From: Gemmata palustris
GTDB taxonomy: Bacteria; Planctomycetota; Planctomycetia; Gemmatales; Gemmataceae
Reading direction: 5' to 3'
Assembly (NCBI RefSeq): GCF_017939745.1
Contig: NZ_JAGKQQ010000001.1
Coordinates: 372,001 to 436,000 of the forward strand
Length of the DNA stretch: 64,000 nt
This document shows positions 9,636-17,263 of this stretch, piece by piece. The number at the start of each line of letters is the position of its first letter. Position 1 is the first letter of the stretch. A program made the translations under genes and the position numbers. Under the pieces are notes generated by a model. That model did no database searches. It was not told the origin of the DNA and was given only the letters and a program-made list of their open reading frames with translations.

Positions 9636-10652
9636 CTATTCGGGGCTCAACTCTTGGCGCCCCCGGAGGAGCACAAGAGCGCCGTGCAACTCTCCGTTGC
9701 GGATGTACTTGACCGGTACTCGGTCGCCGGGTTTGTTATCGCGGATCGCATCACGGACGTGTTGAGTCGTCTGAATGCCCCAGCCGTTTACCGAGTGGAG
9801 CACGTCGCCCGTTCGGATGCCGGCGGCTCCGGCCCCGCTGTCCGGTGTGACGTGAGTGACGAGCATACCGTTTTCGTGGGGAGTGCCGTTTATGCCCAGC
9901 ACCGGTGGGTTCGGCGTCCATGTCGTCAAGAAGAAGACCGCGAACACGGTGGCGTTGTGCAACCCGTGACAGAAGATCGGCGTGAGGAGTGTTTTTCGGA
10001 GATCGTACACGAGTGCGAGCGCGAGCCCCATGACCCCGATCGTGACGACGTGCGTCGGGCCATACGACCAGTGGAAGAGCCCGAACACCGCAGCCTGTAT
10101 CACGAGCGCAATGAAGCGAACTGTTGAGCGGCAAAAAGCACGGTACACCATCCCGCGGAATAAAACCTCTTCGGTCACGGGGGCGGCAACAACCGCCAGC
10201 ACGGTGATCAGAAGCAAGAACATGGGGTGGGTCGTTCGACCCGCGCTTTCGAGCGGATTGGTCCCCTGGGGCGGCTCCCCGAACAGTGCGGACCACGCGA
10301 CGTAACCGAGCGCGAGGGACACCCACACGGCACACATAATCGGAACGGCAATGAGAGCTTCGATCACGATCCGGCGCGGCTGAACTGAGAACCGCGGGCG
10401 CCACCCGTAGCGCCGGGCCAGCGCGAGCGGGTACGCGACCGACCAGACCTGGGCGAATACAAGGGCGATCAAACGACCGACGAGCGGGACCGCCTGAGCC
10501 AGTGTACCGATTGAAGCCACAAGAATGATGGCGATGAGGGGGACGAGACCGACGAGGGCGTGATTGAGGTGCCACGGGACCGCGCGGAAGGCGATCCCAC
10601 TCGTGTTCGGGGTGGCCGAAATGTCGGCGTCTGGGCGTTCGACGGAGTTCAC
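9636..10652 (-). CDS. CPBP-family intramembrane protease with C-terminal PDZ domain
   Basis: A 338-residue polytopic membrane protein. All three motifs of the CPBP (CAAX protease / bacteriocin-processing; Rce1-like) glutamic endopeptidases are visible: EExxxR in VTEEVLFRGMVYRAF (about residue 160), FxxxH in FGLFHW (about 191), and HxxxN in CHGLHNATVF (about 230). After the last helix a PDZ domain follows (about 255-330) with AGIRTGDVLHSVNGWGI. Fusion of a CPBP core to a PDZ domain suggests substrate recognition by a C-terminal peptide, as in site-2 proteases. The substrate is unknown. Confidence 0.88.
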   Translation of the reverse strand: MNSVERPDADISATPNTSGIAFRAVPWHLNHALVGLVPLIAIILVASIGTLAQAVPLVGRLIALVFAQVWSVAYPLALARRYGWRPRFSVQPRRIVIEALIAVPIMCAVWVSLALGYVAWSALFGEPPQGTNPLESAGRTTHPMFLLLITVLAVVAAPVTEEVLFRGMVYRAFCRSTVRFIALVIQAAVFGLFHWSYGPTHVVTIGVMGLALALVYDLRKTLLTPIFCHGLHNATVFAVFFLTTWTPNPPVLGINGTPHENGMLVTHVTPDSGAGAAGIRTGDVLHSVNGWGIQTTQHVRDAIRDNKPGDRVPVKYIRNGELHGALVLLRGRQELSPE

Positions 10653-10724
10653 CTGTGTCCGATCCCGTGAGCAGGAGTGTCTGGCCTTCGCCGGTCAAAT
10701 CTTCCAATCGGGTTACTCCGCGGG

Positions 10725-11762
10725 TCACGCCTTCGCGCTGGCGATTCGTTCCAACCAGCGGGTCACTTCGGCTTCGGGTAGCACTTCGACGACCTCCGCA
10801 CGCGACTTCAAGGCGTCGTGGATGTTCGCGAAGAAGTTGCTGTCCCACCCGCGCCCGCCCAAGACGGGCGGCCCGACGATCACGATGCGCTGGCCATCGA
10901 GCCGCGGGATCGCCGCGGGAGTTTCTTCAACCGGTAGTGATATGAGAGTGCCCATAGGGTCTTCGAGTGACCCGGACCAGATGTCGAAGTGGAACCGTGC
11001 GTGATCGGTCAGGAGGCGCGGGTGAGCACTTTCACCGGTCGCGATGGCGATCACTTCGGGGTCGACGGGTTCGCCCGCGAGGTGCCCGCCGCCAATGAGC
11101 GCCCCCTGGAGCAGCGTGAAGAGGTGCGCGTTGGTGCTGACCGCGTCCAACGCGAGGCGAAACCCTTTGCGTTCCTTCGGGGCCAGGACGAATAGATCGA
11201 GGCCATCGGTGAGGCTGAGCACTTGTGCGACAAAATTGGCTTCGCTGTACTGCTCTTGCAGCGCGAAGATGTTCTCCACGATCTCCGGGTCCGCACGAAG
11301 GGCTTGCCGGTACTCGGCCGAGCGGCAAATTACCGTCATCGTCGCGAGCAGCAGGTACCGCAGCCCGCCCGCTGATTTCGCGGCGTCCGCGTCAGCATCA
11401 AACAGTGCGCTGGGGGCAGCTTCTTTCTCGTGTGCTCGTCGAGTCAGTGCAAGGTGGCGCGGCAACTCGGCGAGTACGTGTGGGAACACCAGTCCGGGGT
11501 CGCCGCCGATTTCCACGAGCGTACCGCAGTTGAGCGCGATCGTGCTGCCGCGGAACGGGTCCGCGGCGCGGACGAGCGGGGCGATTGCCGCGAGCAGGGC
11601 GTTTAGTTCCGTGCGTGACCCGAGCGTCTGCGTGAATTGCATTAGCGTCGAGAACGGCGGGCCGCCGAAGGTCTCGGCCGGCTCTGCGCGAACGTCGTGT
11701 GTGGTCGCGGGTTTCTGCGCATATTCGGTGAGTGCGTTGAGAACGGCGGCGCGGTCGGGCAT
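10725..11762 (-). CDS. Hypothetical protein, 345 residues
   Basis: I do not recognise a family. The protein looks soluble, with no signal peptide or membrane segment. The middle is alpha-helical, and a C-terminal segment reads LDGQRIVIVGPPVLGGRG, which resembles a nucleotide-binding or glycosyltransferase-like loop, but this is only suggestive. It begins 15 bp after the DoxX stop codon and is probably in the same transcript. Codon use and GC match its neighbours, so it is likely a genuine host gene. Confidence 0.75.
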   Translation of the reverse strand: MPDRAAVLNALTEYAQKPATTHDVRAEPAETFGGPPFSTLMQFTQTLGSRTELNALLAAIAPLVRAADPFRGSTIALNCGTLVEIGGDPGLVFPHVLAELPRHLALTRRAHEKEAAPSALFDADADAAKSAGGLRYLLLATMTVICRSAEYRQALRADPEIVENIFALQEQYSEANFVAQVLSLTDGLDLFVLAPKERKGFRLALDAVSTNAHLFTLLQGALIGGGHLAGEPVDPEVIAIATGESAHPRLLTDHARFHFDIWSGSLEDPMGTLISLPVEETPAAIPRLDGQRIVIVGPPVLGGRGWDSNFFANIHDALKSRAEVVEVLPEAEVTRWLERIASAKA

Positions 11763-11777
11763 AACGGTTTCCGAAAA

Positions 11778-12155
11778 TTACTTGCGCGTGAACCAGTACG
11801 CCCACGCGATAAACACGACTTGGAACGGTAACCGTACCCACCATACGGCGGGCGGCAAATTTGGGAACATCTCGGCGCCGACTTCCGGTTTCAGGGCCAT
11901 GTAGAGGTTCGCGGGGAACACCGCGACCAGTAACGCGACGAGCCCCCACGCGGCCGGAACCGTGAGGTACGGAACCAGGAGGCCGATCCCGCCGAGGATC
12001 TCGAACGCGCCGCTAATCAGCACGAGTTCATAGTGCCACGGCATGTATGGTGGCATGATCTTCACATAAAACTCGGGCTTCCAAAAGTGGTTCAGTCCCG
12101 CGGCGACGAACAACACGCCGAGTAACCACTTCAGCGCGATTTTGGTCGTGAGCAT
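11778..12155 (-). CDS. DoxX-family membrane protein
   Basis: A 125-residue integral membrane protein with four predicted helices (KWLLGVLFVAAGLNHFWK, YELVLISGAFEILGGIGLLV, AWGLVALLVAVFPANLYM and a C-terminal helix ending YWFTRK). The length and pattern fit the DoxX/DoxD-like family, which has been linked to membrane redox and thiol stress. Its ATG is only 3 bp after the stop of the carboxymuconolactone decarboxylase-like selenoprotein candidate, so the two are probably translated from one mRNA, suggesting a shared role in peroxide or thiol handling. Confidence 0.88.
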   Translation of the reverse strand: MLTTKIALKWLLGVLFVAAGLNHFWKPEFYVKIMPPYMPWHYELVLISGAFEILGGIGLLVPYLTVPAAWGLVALLVAVFPANLYMALKPEVGAEMFPNLPPAVWWVRLPFQVVFIAWAYWFTRK

Positions 12156-12158
12156 CGT

Positions 12159-13454
12159 TTACTTCTTGTCGTCCTTCTTCGGCGGCGGAGCGAACGGGTT
12201 CTCTTTTTCGAGCGGCAACTGGAACGCATCCGCGATCCGCGTCATGTAGTTGCACCACCCGATGTAGTAAATCAGATCGACCGTGCGCTCGCGGCCGAAC
12301 ACGTCGACCAGCGCGGCCCGGTCCGCGTCCGTGATCGATGAGGGCTCCTTGCTCATCTTGTACGCCAGCCCGAACGCCGATTGTTGCGCCTTCGGGAACG
12401 AGGACCAGTCCCCGCTCGCTAGCTTCTTCGTCAGGGCCTTCAGGTCTTCTTGCTTGACGCCCGCGACCGCGAGCAGCATTTCGCTGTGGCCCATTCAGTA
12501 GAAGCAGTCGTTGGTCCGCGTCACCACCCAGAACACGGAGTTGGTGAACACGCGATCGACCTTGGCCTCCTCGTAGTACGCCGAGAGGCACGCGAACCAC
12601 GCCCGCGTCAGTTCCGGCTGGTACCCGGCGCTGACGGTGTTCCAGAGAATTTTCTTCGCGGAATCGCGCTCGCGCGGCGGCAACTTCTCGATCACCGCGT
12701 CGTCGGGGAGCGGAACGCGGAGCGTGCGTTCTTTTTGCCGGTCCAGCGAGGCGTTGATCTCGTCGAAACCGTCCTTGCCCCACTCGACGCGGACCGAGAT
12801 CCCGTCGGCCTTCACCGATTTCAGGTCGTCCCAGGGCGGCCGGTCGGGTGCCTTGAGTTTCGCGGCATCGAGATCGAACTTTGTGGCGACCGGCAGCGCG
12901 ATCGGGTCTTCACCTCTCACTCCGAGCGCGAGTGTGACGCGATTTTGGAAGTTGGCACAGGCCACAGTGTGAACGATCGCGGTCACCTGCTCGGGAGTGA
13001 ATCGCTTGAGCAGTGCGGCGAACTCGTTGTCGGTGATCGCGTGGCCCGCGAGTGTTAGCTTTCTCGCAAAAGCGAGCGCCGCGACTTCGTCGTCGGTAAG
13101 AGGTTGTGGGACCGGTTCGGCGCGGTCGAGATCGGCCTTTGCTGTGTCGCGCCCGTACTTACTGTTGAGTGCGTCGGCGACAGTCCACCGGATTCGGGCC
13201 GCGAACCGCGAACCGAGCGGGTTCTTCTCGCGGTGCAGGTAATCGAGTTCGAGCATCTTCGCGGTCGTTTTCGGTAACGGACCCGCGAACCGCTTTGCCC
13301 ACTCTGGTAGTGAGGGCTTCTTTTGGGGTGGGAGTTTGTCCCACGCGGCCTCCTCGGGCAGCATCGGGAGCGGCGGTACGGTCTTCGTGGGCTGTGCCGA
13401 CGCGGACACCGCGCACGCGAATACGAGGAGACCGGGAACAATGAACCGGCGCAT
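12159..13454 (-). CDS. CMD/AhpD-superfamily protein, probable selenoprotein (in-frame TGA)
   Basis: The reading frame runs from an ATG at 13454 (signal peptide MRRFIVPGLLVFACAVSASA) to a TAA at 12159, and is interrupted once by TGA at 12497-12495. The TGA falls exactly at the second catalytic position of an AhpD-type motif: NDCFY-TGA-MGHSEML, i.e. CxxUxxH where relatives have CxxCxxH. The frame continues for 111 residues with no other stop and retains CMD-fold features (ALVDVFGRERTVDLIYYIGW). The product would be 431 residues with two CMD-like halves, the first lacking cysteines. A SECIS-like hairpin follows the TGA. Known family activity is thiol-based peroxide reduction. Alternatives are a nonsense mutation or a sequencing error in TGC. 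No sel genes are in the window. Confidence 0.82.
12459..12497 (-). promoter_or_regulatory. Candidate bacterial SECIS element
   Basis: Downstream of the TGA (12497-12495) the mRNA can form a 6-bp stem, GCUCGC (12474-12469) with GCGGGC (12464-12459), closed by the tetraloop GGUC. The loop begins 27 nt after the UGA. A G-containing apical loop with GGU, a short upper stem and a spacing of about 16-37 nt are what SelB-dependent bacterial SECIS elements show. An extra small CAGC/GCUG pairing precedes it. Confidence 0.72.
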
Positions 13455-13524
13455 GATGGACCCCTGTGTTGGGGCGGAATTGGCCAAAGTGAAGCATACC
13501 GGCAAGCGTGAAAAAGCGGAGCAA

Positions 13525-13620
13525 CAAATCCGCCACAGATGAACGCCGATAAACACGGATCAAGACAGCAGAATATTTTGACAGGATGAACAGGATCAAG
13601 ACAGAAGCGCGCTTGCTGTG
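13525..13620. repeat. Mosaic of dispersed intergenic repeat motifs
   Basis: This stretch holds CCACAGATGAACGCCGATAA (about 13531-13550) and a TTTTGACAGGATGAACAGGA stretch with its flank (about 13574-13596), with further copies of ATCAAGACAG. Such motifs recur in intergenic spacers of many planctomycete genomes; that is from general knowledge, not a search. No gene is present. Confidence 0.45.
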
Positions 13621-13667
13621 TTGAAAGCTTATGCCTTTTGTTTCGTGGCACAGGCCTCTGGCCTGTG
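13619..13667. repeat. Dispersed palindromic repeat, copy 1
   Basis: The core CACAGGCCTCTGGCCTGTG (within 13645-13667) is itself nearly palindromic. Its 25-base left flank (TGTTGAAAGCTTATGCC...) matches the flank of a second copy at 58117-58163 on the opposite strand, so the repeat unit is longer than the palindrome. It ends next to a transposase remnant. Confidence 0.7.
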
Positions 13668-13689
13668 TGGGTGCCTCCGGCTTGCGGTA

Positions 13690-13953
13690 CTGACGATTGG
13701 TCGAAGGCTTCCGAGCGAGTACGGCCTCAAACCCTTCGACCACGAGCAACCGGCGCGTGCGCCCGGCGGTCTGCACATCTACCCCGAAGGCGTCGGCGAT
13801 CTTCGCGTCGGCCCACGCCGGACCGCCCTCGCCCTCGTCGGCCTTCAGCAAAATCCGCGCCCGGTTGCGGATCGTTTTGGAGCCCTGACCCCGATCCACC
13901 ATCTCCGGCAATCGCCCGCGCTCCGACCCGTCCAACCGAACTACGAACTTCGC
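13690..13953 (-). pseudogene. IS630-family transposase remnant (N-terminal part)
   Basis: The minus strand encodes VVRLDGSERGRLPEMV, RNRARILLKADEGEGGPAWA and ADAFGVDVQTAGRTRRLLV, the N-terminal helix-turn-helix region of an IS630-type transposase. The similarity stops after about 90 residues at VLARKP, where sequence of the adjoining dispersed repeat begins. The catalytic DDE domain is absent and no terminal inverted repeats are seen, so this is a dead fragment. Confidence 0.72.
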
Positions 13954-14057
13954 GTTCTGCTCCGTGACAGCCCACCTGTATGGAACGCCATAAGACCAGA
14001 GCACCAATTACCCGTCAATCCAGTGCGGTTGTGCCACAAGTGGAACTGGCTCCCTTG

Positions 14058-14072
14058 TGAGAAATTGTCTCA
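14058..14072. promoter_or_regulatory. Dyad operator upstream of bfr
   Basis: TGAGAAATTGTCTCA is a TGAGA-N5-TCTCA dyad, flanked by CCCTTG and CAAGGG that extend the symmetry. A near-identical site (13 of 15 bases) lies at 14973-14987 just before the bfd-like gene. Two copies next to the two partner iron-storage genes and nowhere else noticed nearby suggest an iron- or redox-responsive regulator site. The TGA-N9-TCA spacing is compatible with an Rrf2/RirA-type site, but the regulator is unknown. Confidence 0.6.
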
Positions 14073-14238
14073 ACAAGGGGTTTTTCCCTTAGATACCCCT
14101 GCGACCCCGTCAAACAGAAATGTGCAGAGCTCCGGTACGGATTCGGAACCAGTTCCTGCAAATTTCGTGGGAGCGACCGCGAGCAGAAATCGCTATGACA
14201 ACTGCGACAACACTCTTGAACTCGCGAGGAGCACGACG

Positions 14239-14724
14239 ATGCAAGGCAACCAAACCGTTATTGACGCGCTAAACCGCGCACTCACCATCGAACTGACCGC
14301 GATCAACCAGTACTTCTGCCAGGCGAAGATGTGCAAGAACTGGGGCTTCATGAAGTTGGCACACAAACACTACGAGGAATCGATCGGCGAAATGAAGCAC
14401 GCCGAGAAGATCATCGATCGCGTGCTATTCCTGGAAGGAACTCCGGAAATTGCCCGGTACGATGTGATCCGCGTCGGGACCGATGTGAAAGAGCAGTTCG
14501 AGAACGACCTGAAGCTCGAGACCGGCGGCGTAACGGCTTACAACGAACTCGTTGACCTCTGCATTAAAGTGAAGGACAACGGGACGCACAAGCTCGCGCT
14601 CGAAATCCTGGCGGATTCCGAAGAGCACGTGGACTGGTTGGAAACGCAGTTGGGTCTGATCAAAGCGGTGAGTCTGGAGCGCTACTTGGCGGAGCAGATT
14701 GCCGGGGACGAAGACGGAGAGTAA
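14239..14724 (+). CDS. bfr: Bacterioferritin
   Basis: A 161-residue ferritin-fold protein that oxidises and stores iron in a 24-subunit shell. The ferroxidase ligands are visible: E in TIELTAINQYF (about residue 18), E and H in YEESIGEMKHAEKIIDRV (about 47-64), and E/H in DSEEHVDWLE (about 127-136). The haem methionine expected near residue 52 fits M in GEMKHA. The ATG at 14239 has GAGGA 8 bp upstream; a longer open frame upstream runs into a transposase remnant and is rejected. The gene overlaps the convergent bfd-like gene by 43 bp. Confidence 0.93.
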   Translation: MQGNQTVIDALNRALTIELTAINQYFCQAKMCKNWGFMKLAHKHYEESIGEMKHAEKIIDRVLFLEGTPEIARYDVIRVGTDVKEQFENDLKLETGGVTAYNELVDLCIKVKDNGTHKLALEILADSEEHVDWLETQLGLIKAVSLERYLAEQIAGDEDGE

Positions 14725-14954
14725 ACGGCGAGGTAGGCGTTCAGTTCGCGGTGGCAGCAGGTGCATCCGTCGCCGGCTTCGGTCGCCTGGCGCACCTCTT
14801 TAACCGTGCGCAGTCCGAGGGCAACGATGGCGGTAACGATCGCCTGCTCCGTTACTCCGAGGCAGCGGCATACGACCCGGTCGGGGCAACTCCCGACGGT
14901 CGCGCAACTGCGACACGAGCCGGCGCATTCCTCCGCCGTTTGGCTCAATTCCAT
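14682..14954 (-). CDS. bfd: Bacterioferritin-associated ferredoxin-like (2Fe-2S) protein
   Basis: A 90-residue protein with the Bfd-type BFD/Fer2_BFD motif: CRC at VVCRCLGVTEQAI (about residues 28-40) and CTCC at GDGCTCCHRELNAYL (about 62-76), giving the CxC-N31-36-CxxC [2Fe-2S] pattern. Bfd reduces bacterioferritin to release stored iron. The N-terminal extension has three more cysteines (ECAGSCRSC), unusual for Bfd. The last 14 residues are read from the antisense of bfr, a 43-bp tail-to-tail overlap. The shared operator sits 19 bp before the ATG, a position suited to repression. Confidence 0.82.
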   Translation of the reverse strand: MELSQTAEECAGSCRSCATVGSCPDRVVCRCLGVTEQAIVTAIVALGLRTVKEVRQATEAGDGCTCCHRELNAYLAVYSPSSSPAICSAK

Positions 14955-14972
14955 TGGCGTAACCCATCCTAT

Positions 14973-14987
14973 TGAGATACTGTCTCA
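14973..14987. promoter_or_regulatory. Dyad operator upstream of bfd
   Basis: TGAGATACTGTCTCA, extended by one base each side to TTGAGA-N5-TCTCAA. It differs from the bfr-side site at two central positions only. It lies 19 bp from the bfd ATG and would overlap its promoter. Confidence 0.6.
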
Positions 14988-15057
14988 AGGCATCATACTT
15001 ATGCCTCTCGATGCGTGCAACACCAGGGCGCGGGATTTCTCGTGCTCCCATGCACTT

Positions 15058-15076
15058 TTCCGATTCCAACCACGAA
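15058..15076. repeat. Putative attL (19-bp direct repeat)
   Basis: TTCCGATTCCAACCACGAA, identical to 32750-32768. It lies about 70 bp beyond the bfd operator. The sequence inside the element (TCGCTTGGG...) differs from the sequence outside the right copy, as expected for att sites. Confidence 0.62.
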
Positions 15077-15233
15077 TCGCTTGGGTAAGGTAGAAGTGGA
15101 TCTTAGAGCTTAAGTCGCAACAACTTACGTCGTCGGCACTCTTTATGATACTGGACAAGTTAGCACGTAAAAATCACCGGGAAATATCCGGTTCGCGCGT
15201 AAATGTGCGGGTGGATCCACACTTCACGAACGT

Positions 15234-15521
15234 TCAGCCGAGCAGTGCTTTTACGCGAGCGTGTTCTGCCGCGAGTCGCCGCTTTTCTGCCGATGGCGAC
15301 TCCGGCAGCGCGGCCCGCTCCGGGTTGCAGTCTTTGACGAACTGCTCGTACCAGTCCGCCTGGATACACCACTGCCGCCCGACGCGGACCGCGGTGAGTT
15401 TGACCTTTCGATTGCCGACCGTGATCCGTTTCGTGACCCAGTTGTAAACGGTCATGCGTGCCTTGCCGATCCGCTTCGCCAGCGCGGGCAAAGTCTCGGC
15501 ACTGCTGTCGATCCCGATCAT
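15234..15521 (-). CDS. DUF1580-like small DNA-binding protein
   Basis: A 95-residue protein with a predicted helix-turn-helix (ALAKRIGKARMTVYNWVTKR, about residues 13-32) followed by GNRKVKLTAVRVGRQWCIQA, the pattern of planctomycete DUF1580 proteins and of excisionase-like MerR-type domains. GAGGAG lies 8 bp before the ATG at 15521. Its place beside the putative left attachment site makes an excisionase or element regulator role possible. The C-terminus is charged and helical. Confidence 0.68.
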   Translation of the reverse strand: MIGIDSSAETLPALAKRIGKARMTVYNWVTKRITVGNRKVKLTAVRVGRQWCIQADWYEQFVKDCNPERAALPESPSAEKRRLAAEHARVKALLG

Positions 15522-15843
15522 GTAGCTGCTCCTCGGGGGATGTGAACGCGGTACGCCCGACGCGCGCCGCTGGGCGCGATCTTATACGAGCGTCGCGGGA
15601 GATGAAAGTGTGTGGTGGGCACAAAGAAAAGTCAGCTGGGGTGCCCTTGTGCCCGATTGAAATTCCGACAGGTGACTGGCCCTATTTTTGTTCGCACGGC
15701 GGGCTGGCCCAGTTAGGCCCACATCAATAACTTGTTACCTCTGACAGAAATTATAATCAGAGTTGCACCGGGTGCCACAGCGCGGATAAGTTGACCGCTA
15801 GGGACATTACATCTGTGCGGTAAGCCCTGCTGGTGCAACAACT
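15522..15843. other. Intergenic region inside the element
   Basis: No gene is supported. The right part has a TATAAT at 15752-15757 within an inverted repeat CTCTGA (15739-15744) / TCAGAG (15757-15762), a possible promoter-operator for the gene starting at 15844. No good -35 box is seen. Confidence 0.35.
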
Positions 15844-16263
15844 ATGAACGGACCCGAACCAGTTGTCCTGGCGGTAGTGCTCTGTGATGCGGTGCATACG
15901 GACCACGCGACGGGCAAGAGAACCTTGCTCGGTACGTTCTCCCGAATCAACGCATCTCATTTTCCCGTGACGCACCCGCGAATGGCGGTCTATGTTTGCT
16001 TAACCGAGTGCCACGGTGACCTACCCCTGACGTTCCGCATCGCCGACGCGAGCGACGACCGGGCGATATTCGAGGCATCGAACGTGATCGAGGTAGGCGA
16101 CCCGTTAGCGGTCGTTGAGCTGGACATCCAACTCGGGGCGCTCACGTTCCCCGAGCCCGGCGAGTACCGAGTTCAGATTCTCTCGAACGGGCCACCGCTC
16201 ATGGAACGGCGGCTGCTCGTGGTTCCCATAGCTATTCCGGATCACGCACCAGAGGGCGGGTAG
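15844..16263 (+). CDS. DUF6941-like protein
   Basis: A 139-residue all-beta protein with no signal peptide. The pattern VVLAVVLCDAVHTDHATGK, then LLGTFSRINASHFP and a terminal GEYRVQILSNGPPLMERRLL, fits DUF6941, a family of unknown function common in planctomycete and other bacterial genomes. The ATG at 15844 lacks a clear ribosome binding site. A possible promoter lies at about 15750. Confidence 0.7.
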   Translation: MNGPEPVVLAVVLCDAVHTDHATGKRTLLGTFSRINASHFPVTHPRMAVYVCLTECHGDLPLTFRIADASDDRAIFEASNVIEVGDPLAVVELDIQLGALTFPEPGEYRVQILSNGPPLMERRLLVVPIAIPDHAPEGG

Positions 16264-16419
16264 ATGTCGGACCAGTCGCCTCGATCCTTCACCGCGCCGG
16301 GTGTCAGCTTCAGCTTCGCCTACAACGTTCCCGTCGCCCCGTCATCTCCACCGACCCCGGTTCGCAAGACACCACCACCGGCACCCTGTGCCCCGAAGTC
16401 GTTCAGCTGTTGCGCATGA
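16264..16419 (+). CDS. Possible small protein, 51 residues
   Basis: An ATG directly follows the TAG of the DUF6941-like gene and opens a 51-codon frame ending TGA at 16417-16419. The product starts MSDQSPRSFTAPGVSFSF, is proline-rich in the middle and ends with three cysteines (CAPKSFSCCA). The zero-gap junction hints at coupled translation, but nothing else supports it. The following 200 bases to 16618 hold no gene I can support. Confidence 0.35.
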   Translation: MSDQSPRSFTAPGVSFSFAYNVPVAPSSPPTPVRKTPPPAPCAPKSFSCCA

Positions 16420-16618
16420 GCGGCGTGCGCATCCGTCCGCACCTCGTGGTTGACGAGCGCCCACGTAAACCGCGGTGAACACACCTGAGTAACCGCCGCG
16501 GGCCACGGGAGCCGAGTTGTTCCCTTTCTATCCGCCCTACTCCTTCCCCAGCGCCAGATCAACAACCCAGCACCCGCACGTGCGGCCCCGGTCCGCGGCA
16601 GTGATCGAAACGCGCAGT

Positions 16619-16831
16619 TCACGGGAACTCGACGGTCATGTTCAGGCGGTTCAGACGCTCCCATATGAACGACCAGTAGCCCGGGATGGACAGCGAATTC
16701 CGGTCTGCGTGAACGAGTCGCCACCCTTCGGCCGCCATCTCGGACATATGCACCTCACACCTGTTCGCGATCGTCTCGGCTGACGAGAAGCCCAGGCCGA
16801 ACTTAACGGTAGTCATACGGTACTCAAACAT
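16619..16831 (-). CDS. DUF4177-like small protein
   Basis: A 70-residue protein. FEYRMTTVKFGLG at the start and MSEMAAEGWRLVHAD in the middle match the DUF4177 pattern (YKVV ... LNxxGxEGWELV). GAGGGG lies 3 bp before the ATG. Function is unknown for this family. A second DUF4177-like gene with a signal peptide lies at 23926-24213 in the same element. Confidence 0.68.
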   Translation of the reverse strand: MFEYRMTTVKFGLGFSSAETIANRCEVHMSEMAAEGWRLVHADRNSLSIPGYWSFIWERLNRLNMTVEFP

Positions 16832-17137
16832 CGCCCCTCACTCGTTTGGAAGTCATTTATTAGAGCCGTCCCAGCATGACCGATCCGGCGCCCGGTGCAA
16901 GCGGGAAGGGATCTAGAGTCGGTCAGCGCGCGACGGGACAAACCAGAGAAACGAATTGACGGGCGCCTCATGCGCGGTCGAATGCGAACAGATCGGCGCC
17001 TTTGGGGACAGGATCGTGGGACCGGATTTTCGGAAGCTCTGAAGCAGCTGTGGCGCCGCATTCGGGGCGCGAAGAGTCGATTAGAGGTGACGCGGAGATA
17101 ATCGCGATCGCGAAAGAAGAGAGCCGAGCGTGGCGCC
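16832..17137. other. Intergenic region with gene-start echo
   Basis: TGACCGATCCGGCGCCC at 16877-16893 recurs at 19685-19701, each preceded by A so that both read ATGACCGATCCG. Here the frame stops after 27 codons; at 19684 it stops after 79. They may be remnants of a duplicated gene start. A basic 43-codon frame at 16970-17101 is open but unsupported. Confidence 0.35.
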
Positions 17138-17263
17138 GTGGACCCGATGCGGGCGCTGCTGCGGGAGATCAAGGGACGGAACTATTCGCGCGACGCCGAA
17201 ACCGATGTGGACCTCGACGCGATCGAGGTGATTATCAAGGGCGGGCTGCTGGACCGGGACTTA

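Noticed and set aside
12495-13556. Treating the CMD-like protein as two separate genes
   Set aside because: The second part begins with MGHSEML directly after the TGA, inside the catalytic motif, with no ribosome binding site, so it is one gene.
14058-14072. Fur box before bacterioferritin
   Set aside because: The dyad TGAGA-N5-TCTCA does not match GATAATGATAATCATTATC or its hexamer repeats, so a Fur site was not called.
13618-14238. Upstream extension of the bacterioferritin frame
   Set aside because: The frame is open but runs through a transposase remnant and a repeat. The ATG at 14239 has a ribosome binding site and matches family length.
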